A stretch of 64,000 bases of DNA from Caulobacter segnis ATCC 21756 (GTDB lineage Bacteria > Pseudomonadota > Alphaproteobacteria > Caulobacterales > Caulobacteraceae), in the NCBI RefSeq assembly GCF_000092285.1, contig NC_014100.1, positions 2,356,001 through 2,420,000 of the forward strand, given 5' to 3'. Positions 45,515 through 55,401 of this stretch are shown in pieces. The first letter of the stretch is position 1; every line of letters begins with the position of its first letter. The notes below the pieces were generated by a model that was not told the origin of the DNA, searched no databases, and worked only from the letters and a program-made list of their open reading frames with translations. The translations under genes were made by a program, and so were the position numbers.

Positions 45515-46942
45515 ATGTCGAACCCCTCATCCACCGGCCCCAATCCCACGGGCGTCGTCACGCGCTTCGCCCCCTCGCCCACCGGCTTCCTGCATATCGG
45601 CGGCGCCCGCACGGCGCTGTTCAACTGGTTATATGCACGCCATACGGGAGGGAAGTTCCTAATTCGCGTCGAGGACACCGATCGCGAGCGCTCGACCGAG
45701 GCCGCCGTGGCCGCGATCTTCGAGGGCCTGGATTGGTTGGGCCTGAAGTCCGACGATGAGGTGATCTTCCAGCACACCCGCGCCCCGCGTCACGTCGAGG
45801 TCGTGCACGCGCTGCTGGCCAAGGGTCGCGCCTATCGCTGCTGGATGACGGTCGAGGAACTGGAAGTCGCCCGCGAAAAGGCCCGCGCTGAGGGCAAGGC
45901 GATCCGCTCGCCCTGGCGCGACGCGCCCGAGGGCGACCTGTCGATCCCACATGTGATCCGCTTCAAGGGTCCGCTGGACGGCGAGACCCTGGTCGATGAC
46001 ATGGTCAAGGGTCCGGTGACGTTCCGCAACATCGAGCTGGACGACCTCGTGCTGCTGCGCGCCGACGGCGCCCCGACCTACAACCTCGCCGTCGTCGTGG
46101 ACGACCACGACATGGGCGTCACCCACGTCATCCGCGGCGACGACCACCTGAACAACGCCGCGCGTCAGTCCCTGATCTATCAGGCGATGGACTGGGCCGT
46201 GCCGGCCTTCGCCCACATTCCGCTGATCCACGGTCCGGACGGCGCCAAGCTCTCCAAGCGTCACGGCGCCCAAGCGGTCGGCGAGTTCGCCGACCTCGGC
46301 TACATCCCCGAGGGCATGCGCAACTACCTGGCGCGCCTGGGTTGGGGCCACGGCGATGACGAGGTCTTCAACGACGAACAGGCGATCAGCTGGTTCGACG
46401 TGGCCGACGTGGTCAAGGCGCCCGCGCGCCTGGACTGGGCCAAGCTGAATCACATCAACGCCCAGCACCTGCGCAAGGCTGAGGATGGGCGTCTGACCGA
46501 GCTTGCCCTGGCGGCCGCCCAGAAGCGCGACGAACCCCTCCCCGCCGACGCCCGCGAGCGCATCGCCCGCACGGTTCCGGAAGTGAAGGAAGGCGCCAAG
46601 ACCATCCTGGAGCTGGTGGATCACTGTGCGTTCGCACTGAAGACGCGCCCGCTCGCCTTGGACGAAAAGACGCAGAAGCAACTGACCGACGAAACCGTCG
46701 AGCGGCTCAAGCGCTTGCGTGAACAGCTGGCCGCCGCGCCGGCGTTCGACGCCCCCACGCTGGAGACCGTGTTGAAATCATTCGCGGAATCGGAAGGCGT
46801 GGGCTTCGGTAAGTTCGGTCCCGCCCTGCGCGGAATCCTGACCGGCGGCGCGCCGGCTCCGGATCTGAACAAGACGATGGCCGCGCTCTCCCGAGAAGAG
46901 AGCTTGGGGCGACTTGACGACGCCCTGGCGCCGCGCGCATGA
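45515..46942 (+). CDS. gltX: Glutamyl-tRNA synthetase
   Basis: Charges tRNA-Glu, and in alphaproteobacteria also tRNA-Gln before amidation. The ATG at 45515 gives 475 residues (MSNPSSTGPNPTGVVTRFAPSP); the frame is open upstream but without homology. The class I signatures are seen as PTGFLHIGGARTAL (HIGG for HIGH) and AKLSKRHGAQAV (KLSKR for KMSKS), with NWLYARHTGGKFLIRVEDTD and NLAVVVDDHDMGVTHVIRGDDH between. The C-terminal helical anticodon-binding part is normal. gltA follows on the same strand after 67 bases. Confidence 0.97.
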   Translation: MSNPSSTGPNPTGVVTRFAPSPTGFLHIGGARTALFNWLYARHTGGKFLIRVEDTDRERSTEAAVAAIFEGLDWLGLKSDDEVIFQHTRAPRHVEVVHALLAKGRAYRCWMTVEELEVAREKARAEGKAIRSPWRDAPEGDLSIPHVIRFKGPLDGETLVDDMVKGPVTFRNIELDDLVLLRADGAPTYNLAVVVDDHDMGVTHVIRGDDHLNNAARQSLIYQAMDWAVPAFAHIPLIHGPDGAKLSKRHGAQAVGEFADLGYIPEGMRNYLARLGWGHGDDEVFNDEQAISWFDVADVVKAPARLDWAKLNHINAQHLRKAEDGRLTELALAAAQKRDEPLPADARERIARTVPEVKEGAKTILELVDHCAFALKTRPLALDEKTQKQLTDETVERLKRLREQLAAAPAFDAPTLETVLKSFAESEGVGFGKFGPALRGILTGGAPAPDLNKTMAALSREESLGRLDDALAPRA

Positions 46943-47009
46943 GGCGCTATAACGCACCCGCGAAAACGAAAGTTGGACTGCTCGTTCCAATTTATGAAGG
47001 GGTCTAAGT

Positions 47010-48290
<1,281 letters not shown>

Positions 48291-48315
48291 GCGCTTTATT
48301 GCGGACCCAGGATCA

Positions 48316-48340
48316 GGCCCCGCTTCGGCGGGGCCTTTTT
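48316..48340 (+). terminator. Rho-independent terminator after gltA
   Basis: GGCCCCGC-TTCG-GCGGGGCC is a perfect 8-bp stem with a stable UUCG loop, followed by TTTTT. On the minus strand no T run follows, so it mainly ends gltA. Confidence 0.93.
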
Positions 48341-48343
48341 CGT

Positions 48344-48607
48344 TCAGGGCTGGAGCAGGAAGCCCAGAACCTCGGCGACGGCGCGATAGAGGGCGTCAGG
48401 GATTTCCTCGTCGATCTCGATCGTCGAGAGGGCCTGCGCGAGCACAGGGTCTTCCTCGATCGGCACGCCATGCTCGCGCGCCGTCTCAATGATCTTCTCG
48501 CCAACCCAACCCTGTCCCGAGGCGAGCACCCTCGGCGCGCTGGCGTCGTCATGCAGCAGCGCGACCGCGATCCGCGGACGCGGCGCAGGCCCGAAGATCC
48601 CGCTCAC
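48344..48607 (-). CDS. FlhB C-terminal-domain-like protein (EscU/YscU family)
   Basis: An 87-residue soluble protein corresponding to the cytoplasmic C-terminal domain of the flagellar export switch FlhB. GWVGEKIIETAREHGVPIEEDPVLAQAL and IPDALYRAVAEVLGFLLQP line up with FlhB, but the NPTH autocleavage motif is replaced by RPRIAVAL, so it begins where processed FlhB-CC would begin and should not self-cleave. It overlaps the FliK-like gene by 4 bases (ATGA). A FliK-like/FlhB-C pair is known in other bacteria, for example YlqG-YlqH in Bacillus. Its role in export or hook control is inferred. Confidence 0.88.
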   Translation of the reverse strand: MSGIFGPAPRPRIAVALLHDDASAPRVLASGQGWVGEKIIETAREHGVPIEEDPVLAQALSTIEIDEEIPDALYRAVAEVLGFLLQP

Positions 48608-50331
48608 GAGGCCTGGTCCACGAAGTGGCCAAGCGCGCTGGCGTCTTTCACCGGCGGAGGTCCAGAGTGGATAGAAACCTCCGGGTTCAGCTCAGCCTGC
48701 CGTAGCGCCGCGCCCAGGCCCTCCTCGCCCGCGCGCAGGCGGGCGATGGTTTCGGCCCGCTCGGCCCAAAGCGACACCCGCGTCCGGCTCCCCGTCAGGG
48801 TCACCAGCGCGTGCACCGGCCCCAGAGGTTCGACGTCGATCGAGAACCGCGCGCGGTAGGTCCGCTCGACCGGCCCGACCAGGGAGCCGCCCGCGCCGCC
48901 GCCGTCCCGCGTGATCTCGAACTGCGCCACGGCGACGCCTTGCGGGGTCACGAAAGGCACATCGAGGTTCAGGCGGGCGGGCTGCGGACGGGCCTCGCCC
49001 GTCTCCGGGTCATGGTGGACTTCTTGGAGCGAGGCGATCTGCATCAGGTCTTGCCGCGCCAGGGCCGCGCTGGCGCCTTTCAAGAGACGGCGGACGATCT
49101 CCTCCGGCGCGGCTAGGACCGGCAAATGCGAGGGCATGGGCCGCTGTCCCGCCATGGGACCGTCGGCGAACGGGGGCGGCGGCGCGCTCGGCTTTCCCGG
49201 ATCGGCGACCACGGCGCCGTAGCCTCGGGCGGCGATCGGGGCTGGCGGCCGCCTCTCCTCATGCGAGAGCGATACTTCGGCGAACTCCAGAAGCCCCAGC
49301 ATCGGCGAGACGGGCTGACTGGCTCGCGCCAGAGGCGGTGATCTCGAGGGCGCAAGGAAGGCGGCGAAGCGGGGCTCGACAGCATCGTCCTCGACCACCG
49401 ATGGCTGATCGGTGACGGGCCTCGCCACTTGAACGTCCTCCTCGGCTTGCGTTGGCGATAAGGACTTCGAAGAGCCGGACGGGGGCTGGGTCTGCTCACT
49501 CGCCTCGAGGGGCGTCTCAAGCGCCGTCGTGAGCGCGGATGTCTTCGCCCCCTCCTCAGTGTCCTGAGAGTCTGAATGCGGCGAAATCACCGAAGTTGGC
49601 GTTTGGGCCTCGGCGTCTTGCACGGCGTCGTCGGCCTCTGGCGGCGGACCGAGCAGTCTTTCTGCAGGCTCGGGCTCCTTGACTTGCTCGACGGGCGTCG
49701 CGCGGACGAGCCAGTCGCTCAGCTTACCCTTGAAGACCAGCAGGACCGCCTTCAGATCGGTCGCGGGAAACGCTGGCGCGGCGGCGCCTTCCGTCGAGCT
49801 GGTCTTGGCCAGCCGGGCCTCCAGGAAGACGCCGGACTGCTCCACCGCCTTCTTGAGCCCTCGAGCCGTCGCTATTTCGAAGGCGCGCGGCAACCGCGCC
49901 AGCAGGTCCTCGCCGGCGCCCCGCACTTCCGGTGGCGTATCAGGGCGCTCCAGCACCGCGCGCACATCCGCCATCAGCGGCGCGAGCCCCGCCTGACGCG
50001 GAACCGCCTCGGTGGCCGCCAGCCGCACCGCGCGCAGCAGCCGGCTCTCCTGAGGGGGCGACCGCGGAGCCGCAGCGCTGGATCCGCCGCCAGACGACGA
50101 TGATACCGCTGGGCGCCCGGCGTCTTGGGTGGAGGATTTGTCGGCCTGCTCGACACCCTGCCGAGGTGTTGGCGCATCGGGTCCCGGCCGTCCGGCCAGT
50201 TCCCCCATCTTGCCGGCGGTGTTCGCCAGGGCGGCGCGCGCCATGGCCTGGAGAACGACAGAATGCGGTTGGCTCCCGGGCGGCGCGGCGGGAGGGATCG
50301 GTGTCACGGGCGCGGTCGGGTCTATGGCCAC
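48604..50331 (-). CDS. FliK-like flagellar hook-length control protein
   Basis: A 575-residue, largely disordered Pro/Ser/Ala/Glu-rich protein. Most of the sequence up to about 430 has no fold signature and is low complexity, as in FliK rulers. The last 140 residues (about 430-560) are compatible with the Flg_hook domain: NLDVPFVTPQGVAVAQFEITRD, TYRARFSIDVEPLGPVHALVTL, GSRTRVSLWAERAETIARLR, and LGAALRQAELNPEVSIHSG. Its stop overlaps the start of the FlhB-C-like gene, strongly linking the two. No other flagellar genes are near. Whether it measures a hook or serves another export step cannot be decided here. Confidence 0.75.
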   Translation of the reverse strand: MAIDPTAPVTPIPPAAPPGSQPHSVVLQAMARAALANTAGKMGELAGRPGPDAPTPRQGVEQADKSSTQDAGRPAVSSSSGGGSSAAAPRSPPQESRLLRAVRLAATEAVPRQAGLAPLMADVRAVLERPDTPPEVRGAGEDLLARLPRAFEIATARGLKKAVEQSGVFLEARLAKTSSTEGAAAPAFPATDLKAVLLVFKGKLSDWLVRATPVEQVKEPEPAERLLGPPPEADDAVQDAEAQTPTSVISPHSDSQDTEEGAKTSALTTALETPLEASEQTQPPSGSSKSLSPTQAEEDVQVARPVTDQPSVVEDDAVEPRFAAFLAPSRSPPLARASQPVSPMLGLLEFAEVSLSHEERRPPAPIAARGYGAVVADPGKPSAPPPPFADGPMAGQRPMPSHLPVLAAPEEIVRRLLKGASAALARQDLMQIASLQEVHHDPETGEARPQPARLNLDVPFVTPQGVAVAQFEITRDGGGAGGSLVGPVERTYRARFSIDVEPLGPVHALVTLTGSRTRVSLWAERAETIARLRAGEEGLGAALRQAELNPEVSIHSGPPPVKDASALGHFVDQAS

Positions 50332-50395
50332 GACGACGGCTCCACGAGGGATGTTATCCAGAGATTAAGACTCGGACGTAAACCGGCGGTTAACC

Positions 50396-51568
50396 TTAAA
50401 GCTGACCGCGTGCGCCCAGGAAATCGATCATCGCGCTCGCCGCGGCCTCCGAGGGGTCGGGCATTCCACGTCCCATGCGCTCGAGCGCTTCATACTGCTC
50501 AGCAGTTTGACGCGCGCGGCGCTCGGGATCATCGAGCAACTCGCCGACCGCCCTCGCCAAGGCCTCACCCTCACAGGCGTCCTGGATGAACTCTGGCGCT
50601 ATCGTCCGATCGGCCGCGATGTTGAACAGGGTGATCCAGCGCGGCTTCATCAGGCGCTTTAGGATGGCGTAGGTGATCGCGCCAGTCTTGTAGCCAACCA
50701 CCATCGGCCGACCGGCCAAAGCAAGCTCCGTGGTCACGGTGCCGCTGCAGGCCAGGGCGACATCCCCCGCGACGAAGGCATCGTCCTTGAGCTGCTCGTC
50801 CTCGATCACATGGGCGCGGAACGGCCAACCGGCCACCCGGGCCTTGACGGCTTCAGCGACGGTGTAGGCGGCGGGCACGACGATGGCCAGGTCTGGCCGG
50901 TCGGCCTTCAAGCGCCGCACCGCGTCCTCGAAGGCCGGCATCACCCGCTCGATCTCGGACGGGCGGCTGCCCGGCAGAACCAACAGCATCGGCTCATCCC
51001 CGCCCACGCCGATGGCCGCGCGAAGACGATCGGCGTCGGCTTCGTCAAAGCGCTTGGCCAGCGCGGAGTTGCCGACGAAAACGTTCTCCAGCCCGGCGGC
51101 GTCGAAATAGGCCTTGTCCATGGGCTGGATCGACAGCAGCAGGTCCACCGCCTTGGCCAGGGTATGGGCGCGAGCGGCATGGTAGGCCCAGACCTGCGGG
51201 GCCACGTACTTCACGAGGACAATATCGGGATTGGCTTTCCGCAGAGCCTTGGCCAAGCGGATATTGAAACCCCAGCTGTCGATCAGCACGGCGACGTCGG
51301 GCTTCTCGCGCAGGGCGAGCGCCACGGTGTCGTCGAGGCGCGCCTTGACGATCGGATACGCCTTCAGCCCCTCCCAGATGCCCAGGATCGAGAGCTGGGC
51401 GATATCGAAGGGGCTTTCGATCCCCTGCTCGGCCATCTTGACGCCGCCGACGCCGACAAAGGTCACGCGATCGCCGAGCCGGGCCCTCAACGCCTTGGCC
51501 AAGGCCGCGCCAAGGGCGTCGCCCGAGGCCTCGGCCGCCACCAGCATGACCTTCAGGGGCGCGCTCAC
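50396..51568 (-). CDS. lpxB: Lipid-A-disaccharide synthase
   Basis: Joins UDP-2,3-diacylglucosamine and lipid X into the lipid A disaccharide at the inner membrane. The 390 residues have the GT19 motifs: LVAAEASGDALGAAL at the N-terminus, FVGVGGVKMAEQGIESPF, VLIDSWGFNIRLAK, KYVAPQVWAYHAARAHTLAK, VLPGSRPSEIERVMPAF and ACSGTVTTELALAGRPMVVGYK. It overlaps lpxI by 4 bases and is the last lpx gene of the cluster. Its N-terminal region also covers the GEx2-type acceptor site. Confidence 0.97.
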   Translation of the reverse strand: MSAPLKVMLVAAEASGDALGAALAKALRARLGDRVTFVGVGGVKMAEQGIESPFDIAQLSILGIWEGLKAYPIVKARLDDTVALALREKPDVAVLIDSWGFNIRLAKALRKANPDIVLVKYVAPQVWAYHAARAHTLAKAVDLLLSIQPMDKAYFDAAGLENVFVGNSALAKRFDEADADRLRAAIGVGGDEPMLLVLPGSRPSEIERVMPAFEDAVRRLKADRPDLAIVVPAAYTVAEAVKARVAGWPFRAHVIEDEQLKDDAFVAGDVALACSGTVTTELALAGRPMVVGYKTGAITYAILKRLMKPRWITLFNIAADRTIAPEFIQDACEGEALARAVGELLDDPERRARQTAEQYEALERMGRGMPDPSEAAASAMIDFLGARGQL

Positions 51569-52407
51569 GCGTCCCCTCGCGGATCGACCCCCAGCACGAA
51601 GAGACCCAACTCATCGGCCGCCGCGATCACGGCCTCGCGGTCGACGACCAGCAGCCGCCCCGCTTCCCCGACCACGCCCGCCAGCCCCGCACGGGCGGCG
51701 CGATGCAGCGTGGCGACGCCGATGGTCGGGAGATCCACCTTGGTCTCCTGGATCGGCTTGGGCGCTTTCGCCAGGACGCCGCGCGGCCGCTCGGCGGAGC
51801 CGCGGATGGCGTGCGGCAGGTCGGCGACCCGGCGGAGCATGGCGTCGGTGCCCTCCTGGGCCTCCACGGCCAGCACAAGGCCGTCGCAGACCACGGCGCC
51901 CTGCCCCACGTCCAACCGACCGATCTCGCGCGCCACCATTAGCGCCTTGTCGATGTCGGCCATATGGTCGGCGGCGGGGTAGAAGCGGCCAAGGCGCCCC
52001 AGAGGCAGGGTCATCTCATCCACGACCTCGTGCGCGCCCTCGATCTCGAAACCTTCCTTCTCGAACTCGTCCAGCACGCGGCGCAGCAGGGCGTCGTCGC
52101 CCTGGCGCGCGGCCATGATCAAGCCCGGCACGACCTTGAGACCCCGCGCGTCGGGCATCAGGGTCGCGAAGTCCGGACGCTTCACGTTCCCCGCGAAGCA
52201 GACGACCTCGCAGCCCTCGGCCCGGAGCGCCTTGAACACCTTGCCGAACTCGCCCAGGCCAACGTCGATCCCCGGATAACGGGCCAGCGCCGGGTCGGCG
52301 AAGCTCTTCAGCCGCATGACCGCGAACGAACGCCCCGCCGCCTCGCAGCGCGCGGCGAGCTCGACGGGCAGCGCCCCGCCACCGGCGATCAGTCCCAGCT
52401 TACGCAT
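51565..52407 (-). CDS. lpxI: UDP-2,3-diacylglucosamine pyrophosphatase LpxI
   Basis: Hydrolyses UDP-2,3-diacylglucosamine to lipid X and UMP, the job done by LpxH in E. coli but by a quite different fold. LpxI was defined in Caulobacter, in this same lpxA-lpxI-lpxB context. The 280 residues show LGLIAGGGALPVELAARCEA at the N-terminus, VCFAGNVKRPDFATL, GDDALLRRVLDEFEKEGFEIEGAHEV and VDLPTIGVATLHRAARAGLAG. It lies between lpxA and lpxB, with a 4-base overlap to lpxB. Confidence 0.96.
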   Translation of the reverse strand: MRKLGLIAGGGALPVELAARCEAAGRSFAVMRLKSFADPALARYPGIDVGLGEFGKVFKALRAEGCEVVCFAGNVKRPDFATLMPDARGLKVVPGLIMAARQGDDALLRRVLDEFEKEGFEIEGAHEVVDEMTLPLGRLGRFYPAADHMADIDKALMVAREIGRLDVGQGAVVCDGLVLAVEAQEGTDAMLRRVADLPHAIRGSAERPRGVLAKAPKPIQETKVDLPTIGVATLHRAARAGLAGVVGEAGRLLVVDREAVIAAADELGLFVLGVDPRGDA

Positions 52408-52416
52408 ATCGTGAGC

Positions 52417-53208
52417 CTAGACTTCCCGCTCGGGCAGGCACAGGGGTCGGTTGGCGTCGGCGCGGATGAAATCGACGATCTCCATCACCTCGGGATTACC
52501 CGCATGGATCTCCGCCACGTCCTCCAGGCGCTCCTGGAAGGTGCCTTCGTCGGCGAACATCAGGCGATAGGCGGCGCGCAGAGCGTTGATCGTTTCCCGC
52601 GAGAAGCCGCGCCGCTTGAGTCCGACGAGGTTCAGGCCTTCGAGATGGGCGTGGTTGCCCCAGACCGAGCCATAGGGGATGACATCCTTGGTCACCGCGG
52701 CCAGGCCGCCGATGAAGCTGTAGCGACCGATCCGCGAGAACTGGTGGGCGGCCGCGAGCCCACCCATGAAGACATAGTCGCCGATGGCGACGTGACCACC
52801 CAGGGTCGCGCCCTTGGCCAGCACGACGAAGTCGCCGACCGAGCAGTCATGGGCGACGTGCGAGCCCACCATGTAGAGGCCGTCCGAGCCGATAGTCGTC
52901 ACGCCCTTCCCGGAGGCCGTGCCCGTATGCATCGTCACGTGTTCGCGAATGATGTTGCGCGGCCCGATCAAAAGCTCGGTGCGCTCGCCTTTGTGACCGA
53001 GATGCTGGGGCGGTCCGCCCAGATTGGCGAACGGGTGGACGACGCAGCCTTCACCGAGCGTCGTCGCGCCTTCGACGACCACATGGGACAGCAGGCGCAC
53101 GCCCGCGCTCAGGGTCACGTCTGGGCCGACGATGCTGTAGGGCCCGATCTCGACGTCCGAAGCGATCTTGGCCTCGGGCGCGACGATGGCTGTGGGGTGG
53201 ATCGTCAT
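52417..53208 (-). CDS. lpxA: UDP-N-acetylglucosamine acyltransferase LpxA
   Basis: First committed step of lipid A synthesis: transfer of a 3-hydroxyacyl chain from ACP to the 3-OH of UDP-GlcNAc. The ATG at 53208 ([19 protein letters not shown]) gives 263 residues and overlaps the fabZ stop by 4 bases. The left-handed beta helix of hexapeptide repeats covers about 1-190, with the catalytic His in [15 protein letters not shown] near 125 and [12 protein letters not shown] before it. The C-terminal helical domain is of normal size ([20 protein letters not shown]). Confidence 0.97.
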   Translation of the reverse strand: MTIHPTAIVAPEAKIASDVEIGPYSIVGPDVTLSAGVRLLSHVVVEGATTLGEGCVVHPFANLGGPPQHLGHKGERTELLIGPRNIIREHVTMHTGTASGKGVTTIGSDGLYMVGSHVAHDCSVGDFVVLAKGATLGGHVAIGDYVFMGGLAAAHQFSRIGRYSFIGGLAAVTKDVIPYGSVWGNHAHLEGLNLVGLKRRGFSRETINALRAAYRLMFADEGTFQERLEDVAEIHAGNPEVMEIVDFIRADANRPLCLPEREV

Positions 53209-53684
53209 GCCTTGGGTCCCGTCTCGACGACCATCGCGGCGAATTCTACCTCGGCGGCGACCTTGTCGCCGACCTTGGCCACGCCCTTGAACTTGAAGAT
53301 CGACGAGCGGGCGCGCAGGACCTCGACTTCCATGTGCAGCACATCGCCCGGACGGACGGGCGTGCGGAAGCGGGCGTTGTCGACCGACATGAAGAAGATC
53401 GTCTTGCCTTCGGTGTCGACTTCCAGCGACTTGCTCATCAGCACCGCGCCGGTCTGGGCCAGGGCCTCGATGATCAGCACGCCCGGCATGACAGGGTTGC
53501 CCGGGAAGTGGCCTTGGAAGAAGGGTTCGTTGACCGTCACGCACTTGATGCCGACGATCGACTTATGCGCGTTGTAGTCCTCCGCGCGATCGACCAGCAG
53601 AAACGGGTAGCGGTGCGGGATGCGCGCCAGGATCTCGGCGATGTCGATATCGGTCGACGCCGCTTGTTCGGTGGTCTGGCTCAT
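53205..53684 (-). CDS. fabZ: 3-hydroxyacyl-ACP dehydratase FabZ
   Basis: Removes water from 3-hydroxyacyl-ACP in fatty acid elongation and so competes with LpxA and LpxD for the same substrates. The 159-residue hot-dog protein has [18 protein letters not shown], the active-site His in [23 protein letters not shown] near 78 with Glu about 14 residues later, and [17 protein letters not shown]. Both its start (with lpxD) and stop (with lpxA) overlap neighbouring genes by 4 bases, binding it tightly into the lpx operon. Confidence 0.97.
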   Translation of the reverse strand: MSQTTEQAASTDIDIAEILARIPHRYPFLLVDRAEDYNAHKSIVGIKCVTVNEPFFQGHFPGNPVMPGVLIIEALAQTGAVLMSKSLEVDTEGKTIFFMSVDNARFRTPVRPGDVLHMEVEVLRARSSIFKFKGVAKVGDKVAAEVEFAAMVVETGPKA

Positions 53685-54706
53685 TCATCGCCCCTCGTCA
53701 CTCGGCCGCCGGCTCTACGCGACAGCCAGGCGGTTTCCCGGAGCCACTTCTTCAGCGGCCTCGCCGGGAATCCCGTCCATGTTTCACCCGCCGGCACGTT
53801 CTTGAACACCGAGGCGGCCGCCCCGACGCTCGCGCCCGAACCGATATTCAAATGGTCGGCCACCCCGGCCTTGCCGCCGAAGGCGACGCCGTCGCCCACC
53901 GTCGTGCTGCCGGAAACACCCGTGAAGGCCGCCAGTACGCAATTACGCCCGATACGGACGTTGTGGGCGACGTGCACAAGATTGTCGATCTTGGTGTTTT
54001 CGCCGATCGTGGTGTCGGCGAAGGCTCCCCGATCCACGCAGCTATTGGCGCCGATCGTCACGTTGTCCTGAATGACGACCCGGCCCAACTGAGGAAGATC
54101 GACCATACCGCGCGGACCGGCGGCCGCGCCAAAGCCAGCTTCACCGATCACGGCTCCGGCGGAGATCGAGACCCGGTCGCCCACCAAGGCGAAACCGATC
54201 ACGGCATTGGGCCCGATCACACAATCGCGGCCAATGACGACTCCAGGGCCAACCACGGCTCCAGGCCCGATCCGCGTTCCCCGGCCGACACGAGCGTCTT
54301 GTCCGATCGTCGCGCCTGGCGACAACAGGACACCGTCCTCGAGCACGGCGTCAGCGTGTACGGCGCCTGACGACGGCTCATGGCGACGCGGTGCGTGAAG
54401 CCGCGCCGCAGCGGCGGCCCATGCCGCCTGCGGATGCCGGGTGATCAGCGCGGCGCAGGTCGCCGGTAGAAGGTCACGGTGTTCGGGGCGAACAAAGCAA
54501 GCGCCCGCGCGTGTCGCGGCGGCGGCGTCCTTGCGCTTTGCATCGGAAAAGAAGGTGACCGCCTGGACGTCGGCCGAGTCCAAGGGCGCGGCGCGAACAA
54601 TCTGGCGGTCGCCCGAGGTTGCATCCGCCAGTTCGGCGGCGCCAACCCGGGCCAACTCGGAAAGCGATGCCGGACCCAGGCTATCGAAGAAACGCGGGTC
54701 CGGCAT
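53681..54706 (-). CDS. lpxD: UDP-3-O-acylglucosamine N-acyltransferase LpxD
   Basis: Third lipid A enzyme: adds the second 3-hydroxyacyl chain to the amino group. The 341 residues have an N-terminal substrate-binding domain (about 1-100) and a hexapeptide-repeat beta helix (about 105-300) with the catalytic His in [19 protein letters not shown] near 250. The repeats ([25 protein letters not shown]) are plain. It overlaps fabZ by 4 bases and follows the skp-like gene after 54 bases. Confidence 0.96.
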   Translation of the reverse strand: MPDPRFFDSLGPASLSELARVGAAELADATSGDRQIVRAAPLDSADVQAVTFFSDAKRKDAAAATRAGACFVRPEHRDLLPATCAALITRHPQAAWAAAAARLHAPRRHEPSSGAVHADAVLEDGVLLSPGATIGQDARVGRGTRIGPGAVVGPGVVIGRDCVIGPNAVIGFALVGDRVSISAGAVIGEAGFGAAAGPRGMVDLPQLGRVVIQDNVTIGANSCVDRGAFADTTIGENTKIDNLVHVAHNVRIGRNCVLAAFTGVSGSTTVGDGVAFGGKAGVADHLNIGSGASVGAAASVFKNVPAGETWTGFPARPLKKWLRETAWLSRRAGGRVTRGDE

Positions 54707-54760
54707 GGCTCCTCACGGCGAATTCAGTTCCCTTAGGTAACCCCAAAGGAGACGATTCGC

Positions 54761-55399
54761 TTACTTATTGGTCGGCTGCAGAGCTTGAGCGCCCGGGACC
54801 TGTTGGTCCAGACGTTCGCGATCGAAGGTCAGCGTCTTGATGCGAGCGTCCAGCGCGGCGACCACGCCATCGGTGATGTCCATGGCCGGGTTGGCCAGCA
54901 TCACGGAATCGCGGTCGAGCAGCAGGCTGCACTTCTGGGTCTGGTAGACCTGACGGATCGGCGTATCGAGCTCTTGGTAGACGCGCGACAGCGCCTTCTG
55001 CTCGGTCGCTTCGTATTCCTTCTGGCGCAGCTGCGCCTTACGCTGCCAGGCGTTGGCCTTGACCTGCAGAGCGGCGCCTTGCTGCTCCTGGGCATCCTGG
55101 GCCAGGGTGGCCCGCTTGGCTTCGAGAGCCTTGGCTTCGGTTTCGAGCGCGGTGCGTTCGCCGTTGAGTTCGGCTTGCACCTGCTGGGCGATCGTCTTTA
55201 GGCGAGCGTCGACGGCCTTGCCGACCAGCGACTGACCAACGGCCCGCTTGTCGGAGAAGATGCAGACGCCAGGCAGGGCCGGACCGTGGGTCACGGCCGG
55301 AGCCGCCGGAGCGGCGGCCGGAGCCGTCTGGGCCGAAGCGCTGGTCGCGATGGCGAGGGCGACAACGCTGTAAGCGGCCGCGGACAGGAACTTGGACAT
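54761..55399 (-). CDS. skp: OmpH/Skp-family periplasmic chaperone
   Basis: A periplasmic holdase that carries outer-membrane proteins to the Bam complex. The 212 residues comprise a signal peptide (MSKFLSAAAYSVVALAIATS, cleaved near SAQ at 24), an Ala/Pro stretch, a short beta segment (PGVCIFSDKRAVGQSLVGK) and a long coiled-coil (about 65-165, LKTIAQQVQAELNGERTALE and on), then YQTQKCSLLLDRDSVMLANP. It is longer than E. coli Skp. The location right after bamA is the classical context. Confidence 0.9.
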   Translation of the reverse strand: MSKFLSAAAYSVVALAIATSASAQTAPAAAPAAPAVTHGPALPGVCIFSDKRAVGQSLVGKAVDARLKTIAQQVQAELNGERTALETEAKALEAKRATLAQDAQEQQGAALQVKANAWQRKAQLRQKEYEATEQKALSRVYQELDTPIRQVYQTQKCSLLLDRDSVMLANPAMDITDGVVAALDARIKTLTFDRERLDQQVPGAQALQPTNK

Positions 55400-55401
55400 G
55401 T

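Noticed and set aside
51231..52118. A 295-codon plus-strand frame opposite lpxB and lpxI
   Set aside because: Arg/Pro/Ala-rich shadow of two well-supported lipid A genes.
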